Notes under the pieces: model-generated
What the model saw: the letters and a program-made list of their open reading frames with translations, nothing else
The model's database searches: none
What the model was told of the DNA's origin: nothing
Part shown: piece after piece, positions 1 to 8,782 of the stretch
How positions within the stretch are numbered: position 1 is the first letter of the stretch
How the letters are laid out: the number at the start of each line of letters is the position of its first letter
Origin: Gammaproteobacteria bacterium
GTDB lineage: Bacteria > Pseudomonadota > Gammaproteobacteria > Pseudomonadales > Azotimanducaceae
Direction: 5' to 3'
DNA: 64,000 bases
NCBI GenBank assembly: GCA_027297435.1
Contig: JAPUIA010000115.1
Location: 1 to 64,000 of the forward strand
Position numbers and translations under genes: made by a program

Positions 1-88
1 TTTACGTGGGTAAAAGGGGGCACCGGCGGGGCACCAGAGATCGACGTAGTTAAGTCGTTAGGTTAGGTAGTCTGAAATGCCCTAGAAA

Positions 89-175
89 TGGTGCCTGGGG
101 AGAGACTCGAACTCTCACTTAGTTACCTAAACCAGATTTTGAGTCTGGCGCGTCTACCAATTTCGCCACCCAGGC
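89..175 (-). tRNA. tRNA-Leu (anticodon CAA)
   Basis: Read on the minus strand this folds as a class II tRNA. The acceptor arms GCCTGGG and CCCAGGC pair, the discriminator is A, and CCA is encoded. The anticodon stem CCAGA/TCTGG holds the loop CTCAAAA, which gives anticodon CAA and so leucine. The D-arm stretch GGTGGCGAAATTGG and the long variable arm are typical of bacterial tRNA-Leu. A decayed partial copy of the same gene lies just upstream of it on the minus strand. The first 88 bases of the window, 3' of this tRNA, show no gene that I can support. Confidence 0.95.
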
Positions 176-183
176 GTTGTTAG

Positions 184-232
184 TGCCGGGAGGTTCAACT
201 GGCGCTTCACCAGCCAATTTCGCCACCCGCGC
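184..232 (-). pseudogene. decayed tRNA-Leu fragment
   Basis: The 15-base string GGGTGGCGAAATTGG of the intact tRNA-Leu recurs here exactly, followed by a D-loop-like stretch and GCGCCAG as in the intact gene. The anticodon loop and variable arm are then missing. A TTGAACC-like T-loop and a poor 3' acceptor strand follow directly. It looks like a tRNA-Leu gene with an internal deletion, the relic of a tandem tRNA pair. No functional cloverleaf can be drawn. Confidence 0.5.
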
Positions 233-268
233 GCCCGACGAGCGCGGAGGCGGCGCATGTTACCACCC

Positions 269-296
269 TTGTACAAAGCGTCCAGCGCATTAGAAT
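269..296 (+). promoter_or_regulatory. sigma-70-type promoter, probably the ancestral queA promoter
   Basis: TTGTAC (269-274), a 16-base spacer and TAGAAT (291-296) form a good promoter. The -10 region GCATTAGAAT also occurs in front of rpsP in this window. The promoter ends 12 bases before the left copy of the 19-bp direct repeat whose right copy abuts queA. If the element between the repeats is removed, the promoter sits about 30 bases from the queA start codon. Confidence 0.6.
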
Positions 297-308
297 GCGC
301 ACGCTCAA

Positions 309-327
309 TCATTGGTCGGTAAAGCCA
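309..327 (+). repeat. left 19-bp direct repeat (putative attL)
   Basis: TCATTGGTCGGTAAAGCCA is identical to 3466-3484. Sequence on either side of the two copies does not match, so the duplication is exactly 19 bp, as expected for the core of an integrase attachment site. Confidence 0.7.
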
Positions 328-339
328 AAAAGCCTCGTC

Positions 340-597
340 TTAGTTTATATCGAAATATGCCCGGTAGCCTTGGGAAACGTGGCTCAGAGGCTGGAATGGA
401 TACTGGTTTATATTCGTTGATATTGGGCAGTATCGACCAGTTTCGTTGGCAATTCCGTTGGCAAAAAAGAATCCGTTAATCGTTTGATTTGCCCAACCCG
501 GCGAGTACACCAGGGACCAAATGGACAGCGCTTGCTCACGACTGAATAGGAAATCACCTACAGACTGACTCCGGCATTGAGACCACCGCCTAACGAG
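340..597 (-). other. open frame without start codon, possible gene fragment
   Basis: On the minus strand about 85 codons are open, ending at a TAA at 340-342. The predicted end contains WANQTINGFFFANG and GRYCPIS, which reads like real protein sequence (aromatic and balanced, not a low-complexity shadow). There is no ATG or TTG start, only an internal GTG, and the frame opens beside a terminator hairpin. I do not recognise it. It could be the 3' remnant of a cargo gene of the integrative element, or chance. Together with the tRNA fragment, the promoter and the left repeat it is all I can see between 176 and 604. Confidence 0.25.
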
Positions 598-604
598 AAG
601 GCAG

Positions 605-629
605 CCCCGCTTCGGCGGGGTTTTCTTTT
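605..629 (+). terminator. rho-independent terminator
   Basis: The stem CCCCGC/GCGGGG with a TTCG tetraloop is followed by TTTTCTTTT. It is oriented to stop plus-strand transcription. It would insulate the minus-strand genes at 630-1192 from transcription entering from the tRNA side, including from the stranded promoter at 269-296. Confidence 0.85.
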
Positions 630-977
630 CTACCGCTTTCTGTCGCGCCCCATCTCTTCACAGACCCTGCCGTAAAGATAGACAACAGTACGGATTGTCG
701 AGCGGACCTCATAATCGTTCATTGTGCGCACTCCTCGAACCAGGGCTCCTTCTTCTTTAGATGTCCCCCACACCTTGTCTAACCGCTCCATGATTTCGAT
801 GAACTCGGGTCTCAGTTCTTCTGGCAGATCGTTTTCCGGGGTTATGTGGCACAAGTTGTCGACTGCCACGCTTTCAAGGCATTGAGCGGGCGTACCGTCT
901 TGCGTTGCAAGATAAGATACTGCTCTGGATAGCTGCTCTGCTCCATACGCATAAGCGTTTATTGGGCGTTTTGTCAT
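630..977 (-). CDS. hypothetical protein, 115 aa
   Basis: I do not recognise this protein. It is 115 residues, soluble, probably helical and charged, ends in GRDRKR, and has no membrane segment or signal peptide. Its ATG overlaps the stop of the 72-aa Cys-rich ORF by the four bases ATGA, so the two are probably translationally coupled, and no good Shine-Dalgarno is seen in front of it. The overlap and shared direction support a real two-gene unit inside the integrative-element remnant. The function is unknown. Confidence 0.5.
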   Translation of the reverse strand: MTKRPINAYAYGAEQLSRAVSYLATQDGTPAQCLESVAVDNLCHITPENDLPEELRPEFIEIMERLDKVWGTSKEEGALVRGVRTMNDYEVRSTIRTVVYLYGRVCEEMGRDRKR

Positions 978-1192
978 TGACTACGAACGAAGAACCAGCC
1001 TTCCTGCCGGCAGTAAGCACAACCCTCGCCAGCACAGTCCAAGCATTGCGCCCAGTCGTCAGTTGCTAGGGCACTTCCGAATACGCCGTCACACCGTTTA
1101 CCACCGATGTTTTCGCTACATTGCTGGTTGATTGAAGTGGCGTTTCGGTTGAACTTTCCGCATTTGGTGCACACGGCTACGGGTAGTTTCAC
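974..1192 (-). CDS. small Cys-rich zinc-ribbon-like protein, 72 aa
   Basis: The start is GTG. The first half has CTKCGKF near residue 8, followed by two more Cys (QQC, KRC). The second half has CLDCAGEGCAYC. That is eight cysteines arranged as two CxxC-based knuckles, which suggests two zinc sites or one compact treble/ribbon fold. Such small zinc-ribbon proteins are common in phage and mobile-element early regions, but no specific family is evident. It is the first gene of a two-gene minus-strand unit with the 115-aa ORF (ATGA overlap). Confidence 0.55.
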   Translation of the reverse strand: MKLPVAVCTKCGKFNRNATSINQQCSENIGGKRCDGVFGSALATDDWAQCLDCAGEGCAYCRQEGWFFVRSQ

Positions 1193-1353
1193 GTTCGAGT
1201 CTTTTGAATGCTGGCGTACCGAAGGATACCAAACTGTATTGCGACTGAGCGGGATATGGTGTGTACTTAGGCAGCCCGCGCGAATGGCCGACTAACCCGC
1301 CTTAAGAAGAATGGCTTACGATTCGGGCTGGGTGCTTAACTCCATTAAATTAA

Positions 1354-1379
1354 CCCTCGCTTCGGCGGGGGTTTTCTTT
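1354..1379 (+). terminator. rho-independent terminator
   Basis: The stem CCCTCGC/GCGGGGG with a TTCG loop (one T-G pair) is followed by TTTTCTTT. It has nearly the same core (CGCTTCGGCGGGG plus TTTTCTTT) as the terminator at 605-629. It ends 33 bases before the start of the 43-aa ORF, so that ORF needs read-through or a promoter placed downstream of the hairpin. Confidence 0.75.
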
Positions 1380-1412
1380 GCCTGGGCTACGCCTAACCCA
1401 AGGAGACTAACC

Positions 1413-1544
1413 ATGTCTAATCGCAGAAGAGACATCGACCGAAAGAAAAAGCTCGCACGGCGCGAACGTATGCGTGAGCACTACCGTCGCCAGGCCTTAA
1501 TGGAGGAGATAGAAAATGTCAGAAATAATCGAACACGAACCTGA
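1413..1544 (+). CDS. small basic hypothetical protein, 43 aa
   Basis: The longer ORF in the track starts at 1311, but its first 34 codons cross a terminator hairpin. A strong Shine-Dalgarno AAGGAG (1400-1405) points to the ATG at 1413. The product is 43 residues with a very basic, Arg/Lys-rich first half (RRRDIDRKKKLARRERMR) and a helical tail, suggesting nucleic-acid binding or a helix in a larger complex. I do not recognise the family. Its 3' end overlaps the next small ORF, which has its own ribosome binding site. Confidence 0.4.
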   Translation: MSNRRRDIDRKKKLARRERMREHYRRQALMEEIENVRNNRTRT

Positions 1545-1599
1545 GCTTCTTGACGCCGTTCTAATCCCTGTGGCGCGTTTCCACGGCCCGACCCGGTAA
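1516..1599 (+). CDS. small acidic hypothetical peptide, 27 aa
   Basis: This ORF is too short for the ORF track. GGAGGAGATAGAAA directly precedes an ATG, and the frame reads MSEIIEHEPELLDAV and stops with TAA at 1597-1599. It overlaps the end of the basic 43-aa ORF in another frame, a layout typical of translationally coupled phage genes. The product is acidic where its partner is basic. Function is unknown and coding status is unproven. Confidence 0.3.
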   Translation: MSEIIEHEPELLDAVLIPVARFHGPTR

Positions 1600-1654
1600 T
1601 CCTAGAAACGAGGTAAAGAAGAGCGGTCCCACTAGACAGGGAGCGATGACCGGT

Positions 1655-1746
1655 TATGGCCGTTCGCGTCGTTTGTGCAGGTAAATCGAGTGACGGCTAT
1701 GCGAACCGTTGCTGACAAAGCCGTTGAAAGCGGCCAAACGTCGCTA
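1655..1746 (+). repeat. 92-bp imperfect direct repeat, copy 1
   Basis: This stretch aligns without gaps to 2636-2727; by eye 76 of 92 positions agree. Each copy starts with T(A/G)TGGCCGTT and ends AAGCGGCCAAA-GTCGCTA, so its ends are weakly inverted (TGGCCGTT against AAGCGGCCA) and each copy could fold. Copy 1 ends two bases before the GTG start of the methyltransferase. Confidence 0.85.
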
Positions 1747-1747
1747 A

Positions 1748-2599
1748 GTGCCCTTTGCAGACACTGAGCCTAGATGCAACTATGGATGGAAATCTGGCAG
1801 GAGCGACCCTCAAGTGGAAGACAATCTCGAATTTGACGATGAAACCTCCCGCTTAGTAGAGGAGTTCAACAGCTCTCAAGGGGCGATAGAGAGGCGTCGC
1901 AAGATTATTGCTGCGTTAGCATTGCAAGCCGGTGAAGCAATCCTTGACGTTGGTTCCGGACCTGGCAATCAAATATTCGAAATGTCCTCGGTTGTCGGCC
2001 CTGCCGGCCGCGTTCAAGGTTTAGATCCAGCCGAAAGTGCGATTGCGATTGCTTCCAGACGTTGTTCAGGGTTATCCAATGTACATTTCGAACTTGGCGA
2101 TGTGGCACAACTGCCGTTTGAGGACGGAACTTTCGATGCCGTAATGTCTAGCCAGGTCTTCGAGTACCTAGAGAATGTAGGTGGCGGGCTGCAAGAGATA
2201 TATCGTGTACTCCGGCCAGGAGGTCGAGTGCTGATCCACGACACTGATTGGGGTGCGCTGCTATGGCGATCCTCTGATGCACAGCGGATGGCGCGAGTAA
2301 TGGGAGTGTTTGATGGCCACCTGGCAGATCCATATCTGCCTCAGATTCTCGCCCCCAAACTCCGCGATGCAGGATTCAGCGATATCAAAGTAGAGCCCAT
2401 CGTTCAAGTGGAGACTAAATTTGATCCTGGTAGTGTCAGTGGCGTTCTGATGAAGTTTGTAGTCGGATACGTTGAGTCCCAGGGTGTTTCTGCATCAGAA
2501 GCGAGTGCCTGGAAGGAAGACCTCGAGAATCTCGGTGCTACCCGCGACTATTTCTTCAGTTCGAACGAGTACATGTTTACTGGAAGAAAGCCTGGTTAG
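1748..2599 (+). CDS. class I SAM-dependent methyltransferase
   Basis: This is a Rossmann-fold methyltransferase of 283 residues. Motif I is ILDVGSGPGNQ near residue 65, the acidic motif II loop is GLDPAES, the motif III region is GDVAQLPFEDGTFDAV, and YRVLRPGGRVLI is the post-motif strand. These place it in the UbiE/Methyltransf_11-like group; the substrate cannot be told. The GTG at 1748 is the longest start. A GTG at 1814 (before EDNLEFDDET) is in frame and closer to where the conserved part begins, so the first 22 residues are doubtful. The gene sits alone between two 92-bp direct repeats and looks like a mobile cassette. Confidence 0.75.
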   Translation: MPFADTEPRCNYGWKSGRSDPQVEDNLEFDDETSRLVEEFNSSQGAIERRRKIIAALALQAGEAILDVGSGPGNQIFEMSSVVGPAGRVQGLDPAESAIAIASRRCSGLSNVHFELGDVAQLPFEDGTFDAVMSSQVFEYLENVGGGLQEIYRVLRPGGRVLIHDTDWGALLWRSSDAQRMARVMGVFDGHLADPYLPQILAPKLRDAGFSDIKVEPIVQVETKFDPGSVSGVLMKFVVGYVESQGVSASEASAWKEDLENLGATRDYFFSSNEYMFTGRKPG

Positions 2600-2635
2600 A
2601 GCCTCGTATCCGAGGAAGCCGCTCAAACTTCCGCT

Positions 2636-2727
2636 TGTGGCCGTTAGCGTCGATTGTGCGGGTTAATCGAGCGTCAGCTAAGCGAACCGTTGCCGACGAA
2701 TTCGCTGGAAGCGGCCAAAGGTCGCTA
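2636..2727 (+). repeat. 92-bp imperfect direct repeat, copy 2
   Basis: This is the second copy of the 1655-1746 unit, offset by 981 bp. Its right edge falls exactly where recognisable integrase sequence starts, so this repeat, or the cassette it belongs to, appears to have truncated the integrase gene. Confidence 0.85.
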
Positions 2728-3413
2728 TGAAAGACGGTATCAAAAAGGGGCTCGTCACGCGCAACGTTGTTGAATTGGTCGATGCGCCGAAAATCAGACG
2801 CAAGAGAGTTGAAGCTTTCGACGCTGAGCACAATCAGCGGTTGGTCGATCTATTCAGTGGGGAGATGAAAACGATCGTCGCGCTCGCTCTCACCACGGGA
2901 ATGAGGCGCGGCGAGATTGCCGGTCTCAAGTAGGATGCTGTCGGAGATGGTGTGCTCGAGATCAAGCGCACGCTGACCCAGACAAGGGAGGGCTTGATTC
3001 TGCGGGACGAGCCGAAAACCGAAGAGAGCTACAGAACGATCACGCTAACCAAGGTGATGGTGAAGGCGCTGCTTAGCCATCGAGCCAAGCAGGCACAAGA
3101 AAAACTTGTCGCGGGCAACTCGTATCGAGACCAGGGATTTGTTTTTGCCCACTACAATGGGGAGCCAGTCAAACCTCCACAGATCACCCATATGTTTTCC
3201 GAGGGAGTGAAGGGAACCGATTTCCATCTTACGTTTCACGGATTGCGCCATTGCCATGTATCACAACTCATCGCTGCGAACGTGAACATCAAGACCATTC
3301 AAAAACGGGTAGGGCACGCGAACATCAAGACAACACTAGACACTTACGGGCACCTGCTTCCTGGTATGGATGAGGCAGCGGCTGAGGCCGTCGAGGGCAC
3401 AATCTCACTGTAA
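2727..3413 (+). pseudogene. tyrosine recombinase (phage-type integrase), truncated and with an in-frame stop
   Basis: The two track ORFs 2727-2933 and 2952-3413 are one reading frame interrupted by TAG at 2931-2933. Families of this type have GLxW at this point, and GLK-TAG-DAV fits a single TGG to TAG change. Remaining catalytic parts are GMRRGEI (Arg), FHGLRHCHV (His-x-x-Arg), VGHANIKTTLDTYGH (His and the Tyr nucleophile). The N-terminal SAM-like/core-binding domain, roughly 150 residues, is missing, cut off at the 92-bp repeat. Both defects make integration activity very unlikely. It is the int gene of the surrounding element. Confidence 0.85.
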
Positions 3414-3465
3414 TGTTGGCACCACGTTGGCAAGATCGGTGCAAAGCCAGGTAACATAAGGCGTT

Positions 3466-3484
3466 TCATTGGTCGGTAAAGCCA
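3466..3484 (+). repeat. right 19-bp direct repeat (putative attR)
   Basis: This copy is identical to 309-327. Its last base is directly followed by the GTG start of queA, so the repeat occupies the queA ribosome-binding region, and only the 19 bases themselves are shared with the original queA leader. Confidence 0.7.
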
Positions 3485-5943
<2,459 letters not shown>

Positions 5944-5945
5944 CC

Positions 5946-7859
5946 GTGGCCAACGGCCGCGGTTCGGTGGGCGCAAGCCTGCTAGGCCTGCCCAAACCTA
6001 AACAGCGCGCGCCCAACACCCATTCCCCCGGCCGCTATCTATTCATCCTGATCGTCGTCCTCATCGGCGCGATCTACGCGGCGCCCAACGCCTTCCAGCC
6101 CGATCCGGCGCTGCAGATAAAACCGGAAGATACCAGGCTAGAGGTCGGTCAAGACTTGCTGGATCGAGCCGTGAGTGCGTTGTCCGATGCCGGCGTTACC
6201 GTGACCGGGTCTGAGATTTCCAACGGATCGGTGTTCGTGCGCCTCGAAGACGATGAAAGTCAGCTGCGCGGGCGCGAAGTAGTCACTCGCGCGCTCAACA
6301 GCATCGACGAGCAGTACGTCGTTGCCCTGACACGTGCCTCCACGACGCCGCAGTGGTTGCGGGACATAGGCGCGCGCCCCATGTCGCTCGGTCTCGACCT
6401 CTCAGGGGGCGTGCATCTGCTCTTGCAGGTCGACATGGCTAAATTCATCCAAGATCGCATGGTGAGCAATCAGGAAACCGCTCGCGATGCGCTGGTTGAC
6501 GCGCGGATTCGCTACGTTGGGCGAGATTGGGTCGATGGCGATCGGCTGACCATACCGTTTCAGTCGCCCGCCGGGCGCGATCAAGCAGCCGAACTCTTGA
6601 GTGATCAGTTCGATGGATTCACCGTCGACAGCACGGACGTCGATGGTCGTCCAGTGCTTGTGTTCACGATGATCGGAGATTTCTTGCGCGAACTGGAAGA
6701 TGCTGCCATCTCGCAGAATTTGCAGAGTCTGCGCAATCGTGTGAACGAGCTTGGCGTCTCGGAACCGCTGGTGCAGCGCCTCGGCCGCGAACGCATCGTC
6801 CTGGACTTACCTGGCATCCAGGATCCTGCCGAGGCCAAGCGGATCATCAACAAGTTTGCGAACCTGGAATTCAGGTTGGTGGCGTTGCCGAACGCAAGGG
6901 CTGCACAGACGGAGACCTATCCATACGAGGGCGCGCCGATCACGTTGATGCGCAAGAACATCGTCACCGGCGACCAGGTGACCAATGCCACGCAAGGCTA
7001 CGACCCGGACACAGGACTGCCGCAAGTCAACATTCGGCTCGACAACGATGGTGGCATTCAGATGAACAACGCCACCAAAAACAATATCGGCAATTCGATG
7101 GCCATCATTTTCATCGAGCAAAAACCGCGTAGCCGCACGACGATTGTCGATGGCGAAGAGGTCGTGGAGCGGTTTTCCGTCGAAGAAAAACGCCTCATCA
7201 GCGTCGCGACGATTCAGGGCGCTCTCGGCTTCAATTTCCGCATCACCGGATTGCAGATCGGAGAGGCGCGCGATCTTGCGTTGTTGCTGCGCGCCGGCGC
7301 GCTGGCGGCACCCATGTACATCGTCGAAGAGCGCACGGTGGGTGCCAGTCTCGGTGAAGAAAACATCGAGCGTGGCCAACAATCGGTCGTCATCGGTTTT
7401 GTGCTGGTGATGATCTTCATGGTGTTTTACTACAAGGGTTTCGGTTTGGCGGCCGATATCGCGTTGACCGCCAACCTGATGTTGTTGATGGCCGTGATGT
7501 CGGTATTGGGGGCGACACTCACGTTGCCCGGGATTGCGGGCATCGTGTTGACCGTCGGGATGGCCGTCGACGCCAACGTACTGATCTTTTCGCGTATCAA
7601 GGAAGAACTCAAAGAGCATCCCCCCCAACAGGCGATTCAAGCGGGATTCGATCGGGCCATACTGACCATTCTCGATGCCAACATCACGACTTTCTTCGTT
7701 GCGATCATCTTGCTCTCGATCGGCAGCGGGCCGGTCAAAGGTTTTGCCGTGACGTTGGCCGTCGGCATCGTGACATCGATGTTCACTGCCATCATGGGTA
7801 CGCGCGCACTCGTCAACCTCATGTATGGCGGACGCACATTGGAGAAGCTGCGGATATGA
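5946..7859 (+). CDS. secD: protein translocase subunit SecD
   Basis: SecD is an RND-like membrane protein that uses the proton motive force to finish protein export. The 637 residues include a first membrane span near 30-50, a large periplasmic region with GLDLSGGVHLLLQVD, and a C-terminal bundle with GIAGIVLTVGMAVDANVLIFSRIKEEL, the conserved Asp-bearing segment of the channel. The start is GTG, 2 bp after yajC. The 3' end overlaps secF by ATGA. It is slightly longer than the E. coli protein, with an Arg/Lys-rich N-terminus. Confidence 0.97.
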   Translation: MANGRGSVGASLLGLPKPKQRAPNTHSPGRYLFILIVVLIGAIYAAPNAFQPDPALQIKPEDTRLEVGQDLLDRAVSALSDAGVTVTGSEISNGSVFVRLEDDESQLRGREVVTRALNSIDEQYVVALTRASTTPQWLRDIGARPMSLGLDLSGGVHLLLQVDMAKFIQDRMVSNQETARDALVDARIRYVGRDWVDGDRLTIPFQSPAGRDQAAELLSDQFDGFTVDSTDVDGRPVLVFTMIGDFLRELEDAAISQNLQSLRNRVNELGVSEPLVQRLGRERIVLDLPGIQDPAEAKRIINKFANLEFRLVALPNARAAQTETYPYEGAPITLMRKNIVTGDQVTNATQGYDPDTGLPQVNIRLDNDGGIQMNNATKNNIGNSMAIIFIEQKPRSRTTIVDGEEVVERFSVEEKRLISVATIQGALGFNFRITGLQIGEARDLALLLRAGALAAPMYIVEERTVGASLGEENIERGQQSVVIGFVLVMIFMVFYYKGFGLAADIALTANLMLLMAVMSVLGATLTLPGIAGIVLTVGMAVDANVLIFSRIKEELKEHPPQQAIQAGFDRAILTILDANITTFFVAIILLSIGSGPVKGFAVTLAVGIVTSMFTAIMGTRALVNLMYGGRTLEKLRI

Positions 7860-8776
7860 ACCTGCCGATAATCGATTTCATGGGTAAGCGCAAAGTCGCG
7901 GGGTATACGTCGATCGGGTTGCTCGTTCTGTCATGCTTGTCATTGGCGGTCAGCGGTCTCAATTTCGGCCTCGATTTCACCGGCGGGACGTTGGTCGAGG
8001 TGGGTTTCGAAGAACCGGTCGATCCGGAGACGGTGCGCGGCCAACTTGCCCAATCGGGATTTTTCAACGGCGTGGTGCAGCACTTCGGCACCGACCGCGA
8101 CCTGCTCATTCGTATGCCGCCGCAACGCGGCGACGACCAGGCGACGATGGGCGACCGCATATTCGAGAGCATTCTCGAGCATCACCCCAATGCGGACAGG
8201 CGTCAGTCGAACTTCGTCGGTCCGGTGGTTGGAGAAGAGTTGGCCGAAAGTGCGGGGCTGGCGCTTCTGGCAGCGCTCGGCGTCATCATGCTGTATATCC
8301 TGTTTCGCTTCACGAAGCAGTTTTCCGTGGGCGCAGTGGCCGCGCTCGTACACGACGTGGTCATCGTGTTCGGTGTTTTCTCGGTGTTGCAATGGACGTT
8401 CGACCTACCGGTGGTCGCAGCGTTGTTGGCGGTGATCGGCTACTCGTTGAACGATACGATCGTCGTCTCGGATCGGATACGCGAGAACTTTCGCAAGATT
8501 CGCAAAGGCACGTCCGTCGACATCATCAACACGTCGTTGAATCAGACGTTGGGAAGAACGCTGGTAACGTCGATGACGACGTTGTTCGTCTTGATGGCCT
8601 TGGCGATTGCCGGTGGAGAGGGTATGCGCGGGTTTGCTCTGGCGCTCATCATTGGCGTCTTCGTCGGCACCTACTCGTCTATTTACATCGCCTCGAACGT
8701 GTTGATTGTGATGAACATCTCTCGCGAAGACCTGGTGATTCCCGAGAAAGAAGCCTCCGACCAGTCGTATCCCTAA
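7856..8776 (+). CDS. secF: protein translocase subunit SecF
   Basis: SecF is the partner of SecD in the SecDF-YajC complex. It has 306 residues with GLDFTGGTLVEV after the first membrane span and the conserved VIGYSLNDTIVVSDRIRENFRK in the C-terminal membrane bundle. The start overlaps the secD stop by four bases (ATGA). It is the last gene of the queA operon; suhB follows in convergent orientation after 6 bp. Confidence 0.97.
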   Translation: MNLPIIDFMGKRKVAGYTSIGLLVLSCLSLAVSGLNFGLDFTGGTLVEVGFEEPVDPETVRGQLAQSGFFNGVVQHFGTDRDLLIRMPPQRGDDQATMGDRIFESILEHHPNADRRQSNFVGPVVGEELAESAGLALLAALGVIMLYILFRFTKQFSVGAVAALVHDVVIVFGVFSVLQWTFDLPVVAALLAVIGYSLNDTIVVSDRIRENFRKIRKGTSVDIINTSLNQTLGRTLVTSMTTLFVLMALAIAGGEGMRGFALALIIGVFVGTYSSIYIASNVLIVMNISREDLVIPEKEASDQSYP

Positions 8777-8782
8777 AAGCTT

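Larger units (their letters stand above)
309..3484. mobile_element. remnant of a tyrosine-integrase integrative element
   Basis: The segment is bounded by perfect 19-bp direct repeats and carries a broken tyrosine recombinase whose 3' end lies 53 bp from the right repeat, which is the usual int-next-to-att arrangement. Inside are small ORFs with no recognisable family, two rho-independent terminators and a methyltransferase cassette. No replication, transfer or structural phage genes remain, so this is a shrunken and probably immobile relic. The target is intergenic, between tRNA-Leu and queA, and not inside the tRNA. Confidence 0.7.

Noticed and set aside
89-175. tRNA-Leu as the attachment site of the element
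   Set aside because: No copy of the tRNA 3' end exists at the other side; the 19-bp repeat before queA explains the borders better.
1107-1295. 62-aa plus-strand ORF
   Set aside because: It overlaps the Cys-rich minus-strand gene and has no ribosome binding site; composition is poor for a protein.
1655-2727. Integron with attC sites
   Set aside because: The 92-bp repeats do not show the attC core sites GTTRRRY and RYYYAAC at their ends, and no integron integrase is present; the recombinase here is a phage-type remnant.
6807-7640. 277-aa minus-strand ORF within secD
   Set aside because: His/Arg/Asp-rich antisense shadow of secD without any recognisable motif.
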